DNA from: an uncultured Burkholderiales bacterium
GTDB lineage: Bacteria; Pseudomonadota; Gammaproteobacteria; Burkholderiales; Burkholderiaceae
Length of the DNA: 64,000 bases
Assembly (NCBI GenBank): GCA_946480465.1
Contig: CAMLJY010000024.1
Location: 17,425 to 81,424, forward strand
Reading direction: 5' to 3'
The translations under genes were made by a program, and so were the position numbers. The notes beneath the pieces are model-generated. The model saw only the letters and a list, made by a program, of their open reading frames with translations, was not told where the DNA came from and ran no database searches. Shown in pieces: positions 43,395 to 53,469 of this stretch; within the stretch, counting starts at the first letter, position 1, and every line of letters begins with the position of its first letter.

Positions 43395-45091
43395 GGGGTG
43401 AGGGCTGGCCGCGAACCATCGGCCTGGCGCACGGGGCACGGCGGCCCGCCGCCCGCAGCGGCGGCGGCCGGCGTTTCCGGCCCGGCCCGGCGCGCCAGGT
43501 GGCGACCGACGACGTCAGCCAGCGTCGCGAGGTCGAAGGGCTTGGCGATCACCTCGTCGATGCCCGCGGCGAGGCAGGCGGCCCGGCTGTCGGACAGCAC
43601 GTTGGCCGTGACGGCGAGCAGCGGCACCCCGCCGCCGTGGGGCAAGGCCCGGATGCGCCGGGCGGCCGACATGCCATCCAGGCGCGGCATGTGCATGTCC
43701 AGCAGCACCAGGTCATAGCAGCCGCCGGCGAACAGCTCGAGCGCCTCCTGGCCATCCGCCGCGACGTCGGGGACGATGCCCAGCCGGCGCAGCGCGGCCA
43801 CCGCGATCTCGCGGTTGACGGCATCGTCCTCGGCCAGCAGCACCCGCGCACCGGGAAACTGCGCCGGCGGCACCGTGGCCGCCGGTGCGCCGGCGTCCAC
43901 CGGCGCGCCGGCACGCACCAGCCGGGCGGTGAACCAGAAGGTGCTGCCCGCCCCCGGCGTGCTGCAGGCGCCCGCTTCGCCGCCCATCAGCATCGCCAGG
44001 CGCCGCGTGATGGCCAGCCCGAGGCCGGTGCCGCCGTAGCGGCGCGTGATCGTGTTGTCGGCCTGCTCGAACGGATGGAACAGGCGCTGCAGCACCTCCG
44101 GCGCAATGCCCGGCCCGGTGTCGCCGACCTCGAAGCGGACCAGCAGGCCCTGCTCGTTCTCGTCCACCGGCAACACGCGCAGGCTGACCTCGCCCGCGTC
44201 GGTGAACTTCACCGCATTGGCCGCGTAGTTCAGCAACGCCTGCTGCAGCCACGTGCGGTCACCGCGCAGTCGGCCGGCCACCCCGCCGCGGTCCACCGAC
44301 AGTCGCAGTCCCTTGTCGTGCGCCGACTGCTGCACCATGCCGGCCACGGCCTGCAGCACGGCGTCCAGCTCGAACACCGTCTCCTCGGGTTCGTACTGGC
44401 CGGCCTCGATCTTCGACAGGTCGAGGATCGCGTTGACCACGTCCAGCAGGTGGCGGCCGGCGCGCTCGATCTTGGCCAGCCGGTCCTGCTGCTCCGGCGT
44501 CACGCCGGCGTCGACGATCAGTTCGGCCATGCCGATGATCGCGCCCAGCGGCGTGCGGATCTCGTGCGTCATGTTGGCCAGGAACGCGCTCTTGGCCTTG
44601 CTGGCCGCTTCGGCCTGCGCCTTGGCCTGCGCCAGTTCGGCGGTGCGGTCCGCCACCAGTTGCTCCAGGTGGTCGTGGTGCGCCTGCAGCGCCATCGCCA
44701 GCCGCTTGCGCTCGGTGATGACGTCGAAGATCGCGACGAAGTGATCGCGCCGTGGACTGAACACCTCGATCGCGAACCACTGCTGCAGCGCCTGGACCCA
44801 GGTCTCGAAGCGCTCGGGCGCGCCGCCCGCGGCCACGCGCCCGTAACGCTCGAGCAGCGCGGCATCGCTCTCGCGCAGGTTCGGAATGAGCGTGCTGACC
44901 GCCCGGCCGGCCGCATCGGCAATGCCGGTCTGGCGATGGAAGGCGGGGTTGGTGTAGAGGTAGACGAAGTCGACCGGGCGCCCGTCCTCGTAGAGCATGC
45001 GGCAAAAGGCAACCCCGTTCATCGTGTGCTCCAGCACGCTGCGCAGCGTGCCGGCATCCATCGAGACAGGTTCGCGGCCGTCCTGAGTCAC
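43376..45091 (-). CDS. PAS hybrid sensor histidine kinase with receiver domain
   Basis: A 571-residue soluble hybrid kinase. PAS domain about 10-125 ([19 protein letters not shown]), coiled linker to 165, phosphoacceptor His176 in [13 protein letters not shown], ATPase domain with [16 protein letters not shown] and GGTGLGL, and a receiver domain at about 415-535 with Asp465 ([11 protein letters not shown]). No membrane helix, so it senses an internal signal. I choose the GTG at 45091 because AAGGA lies six bases before it; longer frames to 45115 or 45145 lack a site, and 45145 lies upstream of the transcription start predicted from the FNR-type site. It overlaps the P-type ATPase gene by 19 bp. 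Confidence 0.88.
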   Translation of the reverse strand: MTQDGREPVSMDAGTLRSVLEHTMNGVAFCRMLYEDGRPVDFVYLYTNPAFHRQTGIADAAGRAVSTLIPNLRESDAALLERYGRVAAGGAPERFETWVQALQQWFAIEVFSPRRDHFVAIFDVITERKRLAMALQAHHDHLEQLVADRTAELAQAKAQAEAASKAKSAFLANMTHEIRTPLGAIIGMAELIVDAGVTPEQQDRLAKIERAGRHLLDVVNAILDLSKIEAGQYEPEETVFELDAVLQAVAGMVQQSAHDKGLRLSVDRGGVAGRLRGDRTWLQQALLNYAANAVKFTDAGEVSLRVLPVDENEQGLLVRFEVGDTGPGIAPEVLQRLFHPFEQADNTITRRYGGTGLGLAITRRLAMLMGGEAGACSTPGAGSTFWFTARLVRAGAPVDAGAPAATVPPAQFPGARVLLAEDDAVNREIAVAALRRLGIVPDVAADGQEALELFAGGCYDLVLLDMHMPRLDGMSAARRIRALPHGGGVPLLAVTANVLSDSRAACLAAGIDEVIAKPFDLATLADVVGRHLARRAGPETPAAAAAGGGPPCPVRQADGSRPALTPCPTQD

Positions 45092-45161
45092 GACTCTTCC
45101 TTCGCCGCTCGGCATCGGGGGATCGGGGGTGCTGCATTCGACCATCGGGCGCCGTCCGCGC

Positions 45162-45177
45162 CTTGCGCGGAATCAAG
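45162..45177 (-). promoter_or_regulatory. FNR/CRP-type site upstream of the hybrid kinase gene
   Basis: CTTGCGCGGAATCAAG, core TTGCG-N4-ATCAA. Centred 78.5 bp from the GTG at 45091; class II placement gives a start near 45128 and a leader of about 37 bases containing the ribosome site. Confidence 0.65.
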
Positions 45178-45234
45178 CCGGGGCGGCCCCGTGCGGCGGC
45201 GGCAGGAAAAAGCGCCGCGGCCACCGGCCAGGGG

Positions 45235-45248
45235 TTGATGGCCATCAA
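45235..45248 (+). promoter_or_regulatory. Perfect FNR box upstream of the tandem universal stress gene
   Basis: TTGATGGCCATCAA matches the FNR/Anr consensus TTGAT-N4-ATCAA at every defined position. Centred 89.5 bp from the ATG at 45331. TAGCCT at 45270-45275 is a possible -10, giving a start near 45283. It lies back-to-back with the site of the hybrid kinase, 72 bp apart. Confidence 0.8.
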
Positions 45249-45330
45249 GCGCACGGCGCCGGGCGGGACTAGCCTGCGGTCTTCGGCGCGATGCCGCGCG
45301 CACGCCATTCCCCCTTTGACGGAGCCGTCC

Positions 45331-46209
45331 ATGACCGAACCCACCCCGCCCAACCGCATCCTCGTCGCCACCGACCTCAGTGCGCGCTGCGACCGTGCCG
45401 TCGCGCGGGCCGCGCAGCTGGCCCGCGCCTGGCACAGCGCGCTGGTCGTGGCGCACGTCGTCCATGCCGCCGAGGTCGCGCGGCGCGACCAGCTGGCCGG
45501 CTCCGCGCCCTCGTGGCGCCGCCCCGAATCGTGGGCCCAGACGCTGCAGCGCACGCTCGGCGCCGACCTCGATGCCGAAGGCATCGCCGCCACGGCCAGG
45601 GTCGTGATCGGCGCGCCGGCGGCCGCGGCGGTGCAGCAGGCGCTGGCCGATGAGGGGGCCGGCCTGGTGGTGCTGGGGGTCGCGAAAGACGCGCGCATGG
45701 ACCGCATCCAGCTCGGCAGCACCGTGGACACGCTGGTGCGCCATTCCCGCGTGCCGGTGCTGAACGTGCGCGGCCGCGCCCGCGCCGCCTACCGTCACGT
45801 GGTGGTGGCCACGGACTTCTCCGCGCCCGCGCTGCAGGCCCTGCGCCTGGCGGCGCACTGGTTCCCGGGCGCGCGCCTGTCGCTGTTCCATGCCTACGTG
45901 CCCCCGGGCACGATGCTCGGCAACGGCGCCGCCGCGGACGATGCCTGGCGCGCCGCGGCCACGCAGGAGTGCACCGCGCACCTGGCCGAGGCCGCGCTGC
46001 CCGCCCCGGTCCTGGCCAGCCTGCAGCGGGTGATCGAGCGCGGGCAGCCGGAAGTCCTTCTGCCGGACTACGTCGCCAGCACCGGGGCCGATCTCGTCGT
46101 GCTGGGCTCGCAGGGGCGCAGCGGCCTCGCCCGCGCGCTGCTCGGCAGCACGGCGGAAAACCTGCTGCACGTGCTGGACTGCGACACCCTGGTCGTTCGC
46201 GGTGACTGA
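45331..46209 (+). CDS. Tandem universal stress protein (two UspA domains)
   Basis: A 292-residue protein with two UspA domains (about 8-148 and 152-290). The first begins RILVATDLSARCDRAVARAAQ and lacks a clean ATP loop (VLGVAKDARMDRIQLGSTVD); the second begins YRHVVVATDFSAPALQAL and keeps the full loop LGSQGRSGLARALLGSTAEN. So one domain probably binds ATP and the other does not. The ATG at 45331 has GGAG eight bases upstream. It overlaps the P-type ATPase frame by 8 bp, heading a train of overlapping genes that runs to 51.5 kb. Confidence 0.92.
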   Translation: MTEPTPPNRILVATDLSARCDRAVARAAQLARAWHSALVVAHVVHAAEVARRDQLAGSAPSWRRPESWAQTLQRTLGADLDAEGIAATARVVIGAPAAAAVQQALADEGAGLVVLGVAKDARMDRIQLGSTVDTLVRHSRVPVLNVRGRARAAYRHVVVATDFSAPALQALRLAAHWFPGARLSLFHAYVPPGTMLGNGAAADDAWRAAATQECTAHLAEAALPAPVLASLQRVIERGQPEVLLPDYVASTGADLVVLGSQGRSGLARALLGSTAENLLHVLDCDTLVVRGD

Positions 46210-48938
46210 TGCAGGCTGCCGCGGCCGGGACGCGCATCGCTGGCCGGCGCCGGACCGCGAGGTCGACGGCGCCGAGCCGGTGTGGCATGCGCTGCAGGCC
46301 GCGCAGGTGCTGCGCCACTTCGGGGCCGATGCCCGGCAGGGCCTGGGCGCACCCGAGGTGCGGCGCGCCCAGGAACGGCACGGTCCCAACGCCTTGCCGG
46401 AGCCACCGCCACGATCGCGGTGGCGCACCCTCGCCCGGCAGTTCAAGAGCCCGCTGATCTACATCCTCTTCGTCGCCGCGGTGCTCGCGGTGGCACTGGG
46501 GCACCGCGGCGATGCGCTGGTGATCCTCGCCGTGGTGCTGGTCAACGCCCTGATCCCAGGAAGGCCGCGCCGAGCGCTCGATGGCGGCGCTGCGCCGGCT
46601 CGCCGGGCTGCGGGTGCGGGTGCTGCGCGAGGGCGCCGAGCAGTCGGTCGAGGCGCGCGAGCTGGTGCCCGGGGACACGGTGCTGCTGGCGGCCGGCGAT
46701 GCAGTGGCGGCCGACGCCCGCCTCGTGGAAGAGTCGCAGCTGCAGGTGGCGGAGGCGGCGCTCACCGGCGAATCGGTGCCGGTGGCGAAGGCCGTCACCG
46801 CCGTGCCGGAGGCCACCAGCCTGGCCGATCGCCACTGCATGGTGTATTCCGGCACCCACGTGGCGGCGGGCCGGGCACGTGCGGTCGTCGTGGCCACCGG
46901 CTCGCACACCGAGGTGGGCCGCATCGCCGGCCTGACCGAAGGAGCGGCGGAGCCCAGGACTCCGCTGGAGCTGCGCCTGGAGCAGTTCGGCCGGGCGCTG
47001 GTGGCGGCGGCGCTGGGCCTGTTCGTGCTGGTGGTGCTGCTGGGCCTGTGGCGGCAGCTGCCGCTGGCGCAGGTGCTGATGGTCGCCATCAGCCAGATGG
47101 TGTCCATGGTGCCCGAGGGCCTGCCGGTGGCGATGACGATCGCGCTGGCCGTCGGCATGCAGCGCATGGCCGAGCGCGGCGCCATCATCCGGCGGCTGTC
47201 GGCGGTGGAGACGCTGGGCTCCACCACGGTCATCTGCAGCGACAAGACCGGCACGCTGACGCGCAACGAGATGACGGCCGTGGCGCTGTGGCTGCCCGGC
47301 GGCCGCGAGATCACGGTGAACGGCACCGGCCATGTCCCGGAAGGCCGGCTGCACGAGGGCGCAGCCGCCGCGGACCCGGCCGACCCGGCCCTGCGGCAGC
47401 TGCTGCTGGCCGGCGCCCTGTGCAACGACGCGGAACTGCTGCCGCCGCAGGAGGGACGCGCCGGCTGGACCGTGCTGGGCGACCCGACCGAAGCGGCGCT
47501 GCTGGTACTGGCGCGCAAGGGCGGCATCGCACTCGACGCGCTGCGACGCGAGGCACCGCGGGAGGCCGAGCTGCCCTTCGACTCCGACACCAAGCTGATG
47601 GCCACGCGCCACCGCATGGACGGCGCGCCGCGCCGCGTGTGGATCAAGGGCGCGCCCGAGGCGGTGCTGCGGCTGTGCATGGCCGACGGCGGCGCCGTGC
47701 ACGCCGCGCGCGAAGCCGCCGACGCCATGGCCGCCCAGGCCCTGCGGGTGCTCGCCTTCGCGGCCGTGGACGACGACGTACTCGATACCGCGGCCGGCTT
47801 CGGCGCGCTGGCCTGCCGGGCCCGCCTGCTCGGCCTGGTGGGCCAGATCGACCCGCCGCGCGAGGAGGCCAGGCGCGCCGTCGCCGACTGCCGCGCCGCC
47901 GGCATCCGGCCGGTCATGGTCACCGGCGACCACAAGCTGACCGGCCTGGCCATCGCGCGCCAGCTCGGCATCGCCCGCGACGGACAGCGCGCCGTCGACG
48001 GCCCCGAACTGGAACGTATGGGCGAGGCCGAACTGCGCGCCGAGCTGCCCGGCATCGCCGTCTTCGCCCGCGTGCAGCCGGCGCAGAAGCTGCGCATCGT
48101 GGAGGCGCTGCAGGCGCGCGGCGAGGTCGTCGCGATGACGGGCGACGGCGTCAACGACGCCCCGGCGCTGGCACGCGCCGACGTCGGCGTGGCCATGGGC
48201 ATCACCGGCACCGAGGTGGCCAAGAGCGCGGCCAAGATCGTCATCACCGACGACAACTTCTCGACCATCGTCGGCGCGGTGCAGCAGGGGCGGGTGGTCT
48301 ACGGCAACCTGAAGAAGGTGATCCTGTACCTCTTCGCCACCTCGCTGGCCGAGGTGCTGGTGCTGCTGCTGGCGCTGGTGGGCGGCTTCCCGCTGCCGCT
48401 GGCGGCGGTGCAGATCCTGTGGATCAACATCGTCACCGAGGGCACGGTCACGGTGAACCTGGTGATGGACCCGGCCGATGGCGACGAGATGCGGCGCGCG
48501 CCGGTGCCGCGCGACGACCGGCTGCTGGGCGCCGGGCTGCTGCGACGTGTGGCGCTGATGACGCCGGTGATCGCGGGCGTCAGCTTCGGCTGGTTCGCGT
48601 GGCGCCTGGGCCAGGGCGCGCCGCTGGACCTGGTGCGCACCGAGACCTTCACCGTGCTGGCGATGTGCCAGTGGTTCAACGTGCTCAACTGCCAGTCGGC
48701 CAGCGCCTCGGCGCTGGGGCCGCGCATCCTGCGCAACCGCTGGCTGCTGGGCGGGCTGGCGCTGTCGATGCTGCTGCAGGCGCTGGTGCTTTACGCGCCG
48801 CCGATGAACGCGCTGTTCCACACCGTGCCGCTGCCGCCGGCGTCGCTGCTGCCGCTGCTGCTGCTGGCCAGCGCGGTGCTGTGGGTGGAAGAGGCGCGCA
48901 AGCTCTGGTCGCGCACGGCGCGCGAGGGCCGGCCGTGA
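46202..48938 (+). pseudogene. Cation P-type ATPase gene broken by a frameshift near 46555
   Basis: The first part (GTG at 46202, overlapping the stress gene) encodes a typical N-terminal domain (WHALQAAQVLRHFGADARQG) and first helices up to VVLVNALI. The frame is then lost; the rest of the protein ([40 protein letters not shown], ten helices) continues in another frame and stops at 48938. Related pumps read VNALIGFVQEG at the junction; here ATC is followed directly by C-CAG-GAA, which fits loss of 8 bp coding Gly-Phe-Val. The downstream part from about 46581 could still be translated from an internal start, but it would lack the first helices. A sequencing error is possible. Confidence 0.85.
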
Positions 48939-49960
48939 CCCTGGCCTGGCTGCTGCTGCAGTTCGCGGCCTGCGCGGTGCTGATCGCCCGTGCGGGCCAC
49001 GTGCTCAGCCGCAGCGCCGATGCCCTGGCCGAGGGCTACGGGTGGGGGCGCGGCTGGGTCGGCCTGGCCCTGCTGGCCACCGTCACCTCGCTGCCGGAGC
49101 TGGCCTCGGGCATCAGCGCGGTGGCCTGGGTGCAGGCGCCCAACCTGGCGGTGGGCAACGCGCTGGGCGCCTGCGTGGTCAACCTGCTGTTCCTCGTCGT
49201 CGTCGATGCGCTGCAGCGGCACCAGCCGATGTACCGCGAAGCCAGCGCCACGCACCTGCTGTCCGCCGGCTTCGGCGTCGTGATGCTGGGCTTCGTCGCC
49301 CTCAGCCTGCTCACGGGCCGGCGGGTGCCCGCCGTGCTGCACGTGGGCCTGTACAGCCCGCTGCTGCTGGCGCTGTACCTGGTGGCGCTGCGGGCGGTAC
49401 ACGGGCACGAGCGCCAGCACATGGCGGCCGCCGCCCGCGCGCGGGCGCCTGCGTCGGGGTCGGGGTCGCCGGGTGGGGCGCCCGACGTGCGCCGCGCATG
49501 GCGGCGCTTCGGCCTGGCCGCCGGCACGGTGCTGGTCGCCGGCAGCTGGCTGCCCGGGCTCGCCGACGGCCTGGCGCAAGCGCTGGGGCTGTCGCGCAGT
49601 TTCGTCGGCACCGTCTTCATGGCCCTCGTGACCACGCTGCCGGAAATGGCCGTGACCCTGGCCGCGCTGCGGCTCGGCGCGCTGGACATGGCGATCGGCA
49701 ACCTGCTGGGCAGCAACCTCTTCAACGTCACGATCCTGGCCGTGGACGATGCGTTCTACGTGCACGGCCCGCTGCTGGCCGCGGCGTCGCCGGTGCATGC
49801 CGGCACCGCGGTGACGGCACTGGTGATGACGGGCCTGGTCATCATCGGCCTGGTGATGCGGCCGCAGGGCCGCGCGCTGCGCGTGCTCAGCTGGATCAGC
49901 GTCGGGCTGGCGGCGACCTATGCCGTGAACGCGGCGCTGCTCTACCTGGGCGGGGCATGA
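48935..49960 (+). CDS. Ca2+/Na+ exchanger-like membrane protein (CaCA superfamily)
   Basis: A 341-residue protein with about ten membrane helices in two inverted halves. Alpha repeat 1: ATVTSLPELASGI and GNALGACVVNLLFL; alpha repeat 2: ALVTTLPEMAVTL and GNLLGSNLFNVTIL. These are the ion-binding repeats of cation/Ca2+ exchangers; repeat 1 has Ala-Cys where Ser-Asn is usual, so its ion preference may differ. The start is GTG at 48935, overlapping the ATPase stop as GTGA. Placed between a cation pump and a carboxylate transporter, it suggests ion homeostasis under stress. Confidence 0.86.
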   Translation: MTLAWLLLQFAACAVLIARAGHVLSRSADALAEGYGWGRGWVGLALLATVTSLPELASGISAVAWVQAPNLAVGNALGACVVNLLFLVVVDALQRHQPMYREASATHLLSAGFGVVMLGFVALSLLTGRRVPAVLHVGLYSPLLLALYLVALRAVHGHERQHMAAAARARAPASGSGSPGGAPDVRRAWRRFGLAAGTVLVAGSWLPGLADGLAQALGLSRSFVGTVFMALVTTLPEMAVTLAALRLGALDMAIGNLLGSNLFNVTILAVDDAFYVHGPLLAAASPVHAGTAVTALVMTGLVIIGLVMRPQGRALRVLSWISVGLAATYAVNAALLYLGGA

Positions 49961-51303
49961 CCTGGCCCCCTTCATCCCGCTGGCGCATGCTCGGCTGCCT
50001 GCTGCTCGCCGCGCTGGCCTACCAGGGCGCGCCGCCGCCGGAGGGGCTGCGCACCGGACTCGCCCTCTTCGTGCTGGTCGGCGGCCTGTGGATGACGCAG
50101 GCACTGCACCTGAGCGTCACAGCGCTGCTGGTGCCGCTGCTGGCCGTGCTGACCGGGCTGATGGACCTGCGCACCGCGCTGGCGCCCTTCGCCCACCCGG
50201 TGATCTTCCTTTTCCTCGGCGGCTTCGCGCTGGCGGCGGCCCTGCAGCAGCAGGGGCTGGACCGCCGCCTCGCGCGGGCGGTGCTGCAACTGGCCGCGGG
50301 CCGGCGCGGCGTGGCCGTGGGACTGCTGTTCGGCTTGACGGCGCTGCTGTCCATGTGGATCAGCAACACCGCCACCGCCGCGATGATGCTGCCGCTGGCC
50401 CTGGGGCTGTTGACCGAAGCAGACGGCCCGCGCGAACGCGCCTTCGTGCTGCTGGGCGTGGCCTACAGCGCCAGCATCGGCGGTATCGGCACGCTGGTGG
50501 GCAGCCCGCCGAATGCCATTGCCGCGGCGCAGGCGGGCATCGGCTTCGCGGGCTGGATGCGCATCGGCATGCCGATGGTGCTGCTGCTGCTGCCGCTGAT
50601 GGCCGTGGTGCTGTGGCTGGTGCTGCGGCCGCGGCTGGCCTCGGCCTGCGGCACCGCATCCAGCGCCGGCGCCGCGCCGGCCTGGTCGCGGCCGCAGCGC
50701 ATCACCGTGGCGGTGTTCGGCTTCGCCGCGGCGGGCTGGGTCGGCGCCGCACCGCTCGGCCGGGCGCTGGGCATCACGGCCGACATCGACAGCGCCGTGG
50801 CGCTGGCCGCCATCGCCGCGCTGGTGGCCGGCGGCGCCATCGGCTGGCCGGAGATCGAACGCCGCACCCATTGGAGCGTGCTGCTGCTGTTCGGCGGCGG
50901 ACTGGCGCTGAGCGAGGTCATGGCCAGCAGCGGCGCCAGCACCTTCCTGGCCGGCACGCTGACCGATGCCCTGCATGGAGCGCCGCCGCTGCTGATGCTG
51001 ATCGCCGTGGTCGCCTTCGTCGTCTTCCTGACCGAGCTGGTCAGCAACACCGCGACGGCCGCCCTGCTGGTACCGGTGTTCATGGGCGTGGCGGCGGCAC
51101 TGGGGCTGCCGCCGCCACTGTTCGCCGCGGCCATCGCGGTGTCGGCGTCCTGCGCCTTCATGCTCCCGGTGGCCACGCCGCCGAACGCCATCGTCTACGC
51201 CACCGACCAGGTGCCGCAGGCGACCATGATGCGCTGCGGCCTCGCGCTGAACCTGGCGTGCATCTCGGTGGTCGCGGCGGTCGCCGCGGCGGTCCTCGCA
51301 TGA
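49957..51303 (+). CDS. SLC13/DASS family transporter
   Basis: A 448-residue transporter with eleven or so membrane helices. Both SNT motifs that hold Na+ and carboxylate are present: [12 protein letters not shown] near 127 and [12 protein letters not shown] near 365, each in a helix-loop-helix hairpin, along with [14 protein letters not shown] and [13 protein letters not shown]. Family members import C4-dicarboxylates, citrate or sulfate with Na+. The ATG at 49957 overlaps the exchanger stop as ATGA, and its own stop overlaps a short downstream frame in the same manner. Confidence 0.9.
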   Translation: MTWPPSSRWRMLGCLLLAALAYQGAPPPEGLRTGLALFVLVGGLWMTQALHLSVTALLVPLLAVLTGLMDLRTALAPFAHPVIFLFLGGFALAAALQQQGLDRRLARAVLQLAAGRRGVAVGLLFGLTALLSMWISNTATAAMMLPLALGLLTEADGPRERAFVLLGVAYSASIGGIGTLVGSPPNAIAAAQAGIGFAGWMRIGMPMVLLLLPLMAVVLWLVLRPRLASACGTASSAGAAPAWSRPQRITVAVFGFAAAGWVGAAPLGRALGITADIDSAVALAAIAALVAGGAIGWPEIERRTHWSVLLLFGGGLALSEVMASSGASTFLAGTLTDALHGAPPLLMLIAVVAFVVFLTELVSNTATAALLVPVFMGVAAALGLPPPLFAAAIAVSASCAFMLPVATPPNAIVYATDQVPQATMMRCGLALNLACISVVAAVAAAVLA

Positions 51304-51515
51304 TCGGGTTCGGCCACCTGGCGAGCGTCGCCGGCATCGTGCCGGCGCTGGTGCCGCTGATGGCGCTGGCCTGCATCAGCGTGCTGGTGCTGCCCCCGGC
51401 ACGGTTGCCGTGGTCGCCGACGCGGCCATGGGAGCCGATCGGCCCGCGCAGTGCTACCGTGCCCCGATGCGCGTGGCCATCTACAGCACCCGCCCCCACG
51501 ATCGCGAGTTCCTGA
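51300..51515 (+). CDS. Possible small membrane protein (71 aa)
   Basis: This frame starts with an ATG that overlaps the transporter stop as ATGA, continuing the overlap pattern of the train. Residues 1-38 are hydrophobic ([22 protein letters not shown]) and would form one membrane helix; the rest is Pro/Arg/Ser-rich and overlaps the lactate dehydrogenase gene by 49 bp. I recognise no family. It may be a real small protein or chance; the part after residue 40 is the less believable. Confidence 0.3.
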   Translation: MIGFGHLASVAGIVPALVPLMALACISVLVLPPARLPWSPTRPWEPIGPRSATVPRCAWPSTAPAPTIASS

Positions 51516-52471
51516 CCCGGGCGAACGAGAAGGGCCGGCACGCGTTCGTGTTCCTCGAGGGCCGGCTGGACTCGACCACCGTGGCCCTGGCCGACGGCGC
51601 ACAGGCCGTGTGCGCCTTCGTCAACGACCGCCTGGACGCCGAGGTGCTGCGCGCGCTGCACGGCGGTGGCGTGCGGCTGGTGGCCTTGCGCTGTGCCGGC
51701 TTCAACAACGTGGACCTGGCGGCCGCGGCGGCCCTGGGCATCGCCGTGGGCCGCGTGCCCGAGTATTCGCCGCACGCGGTCGCCGAGCACACGGCGGCGC
51801 TGGTGCTGACGCTGAACCGCAAGATCCACCGCGCCTACAACCGCGTGCGCGAAGGCAATTTCGCGCTCGAAGGCCTGCTCGGCTTCGACCTGCACGGCCG
51901 CACGGTGGGCCTGGTGGGCACCGGCCGCATCGGCGCCTGCTTCGCGCGCATCATGGCCGGCTTCGGCTGCCGGGTGCTGGCCACGGCGCCGGAGGTCAAT
52001 CCCGAGTGCGAGGCGCTGGGCGTGCAGTACGTCGACCTGGACGGCCTGCTCGCGTGCAGCGACGTCGTGAGCCTGCACTGCCCCTTGACGCCGCAGACGC
52101 GCCACCTGATCGATGCCGGGGCGCTAACACGCATGAAACGCGGCGCCATGCTGATCAACACCAGCCGCGGCGCGGTGGTGGACACGCGCGCGCTGATCGC
52201 GGCGCTGAAATCCGGCCAGCTCGGCAGCCTGGGCCTCGACGTGTACGAGGAAGAGGCGGACCTCTTCTTCCGCGACCTGTCGGACGAGGTGCTGCACGAC
52301 GACCTGTTCGCGCGCCTGCTCACCTTCCCCAACGTCGTCATCACCGGGCACCAGGCCTTCTTCACCGCCGATGCGCTGCGCGCGATCGCCGAGACCACGC
52401 TGGCCAACCTCGACCGCTTCGAGGCCCGGGGGCAGGCGCTGCACGCCGTGACGATCGACCAGCTCGCCTGA
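51467..52471 (+). CDS. D-lactate dehydrogenase (fermentative LdhA type)
   Basis: A 334-residue D-2-hydroxyacid dehydrogenase that reduces pyruvate to D-lactate with NADH. Cofactor loop [13 protein letters not shown] near 150, catalytic Arg and Glu in NTSRGAVVD and the loop after it, and catalytic His in TGHQAFFT. The stretch [22 protein letters not shown] is diagnostic for LdhA-type enzymes over glycerate or formate dehydrogenases. The ATG at 51467 begins [12 protein letters not shown]. No ribosome site is visible. An anaerobic product-forming enzyme fits the low-oxygen theme upstream, but I see no FNR-type site directly before it. Confidence 0.93.
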   Translation: MRVAIYSTRPHDREFLTRANEKGRHAFVFLEGRLDSTTVALADGAQAVCAFVNDRLDAEVLRALHGGGVRLVALRCAGFNNVDLAAAAALGIAVGRVPEYSPHAVAEHTAALVLTLNRKIHRAYNRVREGNFALEGLLGFDLHGRTVGLVGTGRIGACFARIMAGFGCRVLATAPEVNPECEALGVQYVDLDGLLACSDVVSLHCPLTPQTRHLIDAGALTRMKRGAMLINTSRGAVVDTRALIAALKSGQLGSLGLDVYEEEADLFFRDLSDEVLHDDLFARLLTFPNVVITGHQAFFTADALRAIAETTLANLDRFEARGQALHAVTIDQLA

Positions 52472-52527
52472 CCCGCTCTCGCCCCGCCGCAGGACGGGCG
52501 CTGCCGCGGACGGGCATCATCCGGGCG

Positions 52528-53469
52528 ATGAACCGGGCCCCCGCCTCCGCGCTGAACTGGGACGACCTGCGCATCACGCTGGCCATCGCCGAGCACGGCA
52601 CCCTCTCCGGGGCCGCATCGGCGCTGCTGGTGAGCCACCCGACGCTGTCGCGCCGCCTGCAGCTGATCGAGCGCCGGCTCGGCACGCGGCTGTTCGAGCG
52701 CACCCCTTCCAGCCTGCGCCCGACACCGGCCGGCGAAGAAGTGCGGCAGCTGGCCCTGCGGCTGCGCGAGGACATCGCGGCGCTCGAACGGCGGGTCGGC
52801 GGCCGCGACACGTCCGCCGCCGGCACGGTGCGGCTGACCGCGCCGGACGCCGTGTCGGAGTACCTGCTGCCGCCCATCCTGCAGGCCCTGTGCCGGCAGC
52901 ACGCCAGCCTGCGCATCGACCTGCTGGTCGCCAACGAGCTCGTGCCGCTGGCCCAGCGCACCGCGGACATCGCGCTGCGGGTGACGAGCCGGCCGGCCGA
53001 CACGCTGCGCGGCCGGCAGGTGGGCACGGTGGCGATGGCCGTCTATGCCGCGCGCCAGCTCGGTGAATCCTGGCCGGGCACGCCACCGGCCGGCGCGCCC
53101 TGGGTGGGGTTCGACGCCGGCCTGGCCTGCAGCGGGCCGGGCAGCTGGCTGGCGCGGCACGTGGCCGACGGCGACGTCCGGTTGCGCGCGAACACCCTGC
53201 TCGGCGCCGCGCAGGCGGTGCGCTCGGGCATCGGCTGCGGCGTCCTGCCCTGCTTCGTCGGCGGGTCGCTGCCCGGCGTCGTGCGCATCGGCGAGCCGCT
53301 GGCCGAACTGGAGCAGCCGCTGTGGCTGCTGATGCACCCGGACGCGGCCCGCATCGGGCGCGTGCGGGCGGCCGGCGCGGCGCTCGCTTCAGCGATCGGC
53401 GGGGCCTCCGGCCTGCTGCTCGGCCGCGCCGGCCCGCGGCCCGGCGCCGCCCTCGCCCATCAGGCGTGA
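52528..53469 (+). CDS. LysR-family transcriptional regulator
   Basis: A 313-residue regulator. The N-terminal winged helix-turn-helix reads LRITLAIAEHGTLSGAASAL and SHPTLSRRLQLIERRLGTRLF, and a periplasmic-binding-like effector domain follows (about 95-290, VRLTAPDAVSEYLLPPIL). The ATG at 52528 is 56 bp after the lactate dehydrogenase stop. The last 81 bp overlap the 3' end of the glutathione S-transferase gene on the other strand. It may regulate the neighbouring dehydrogenase, but LysR genes usually diverge from their targets, and this one does not. Confidence 0.9.
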   Translation: MNRAPASALNWDDLRITLAIAEHGTLSGAASALLVSHPTLSRRLQLIERRLGTRLFERTPSSLRPTPAGEEVRQLALRLREDIAALERRVGGRDTSAAGTVRLTAPDAVSEYLLPPILQALCRQHASLRIDLLVANELVPLAQRTADIALRVTSRPADTLRGRQVGTVAMAVYAARQLGESWPGTPPAGAPWVGFDAGLACSGPGSWLARHVADGDVRLRANTLLGAAQAVRSGIGCGVLPCFVGGSLPGVVRIGEPLAELEQPLWLLMHPDAARIGRVRAAGAALASAIGGASGLLLGRAGPRPGAALAHQA

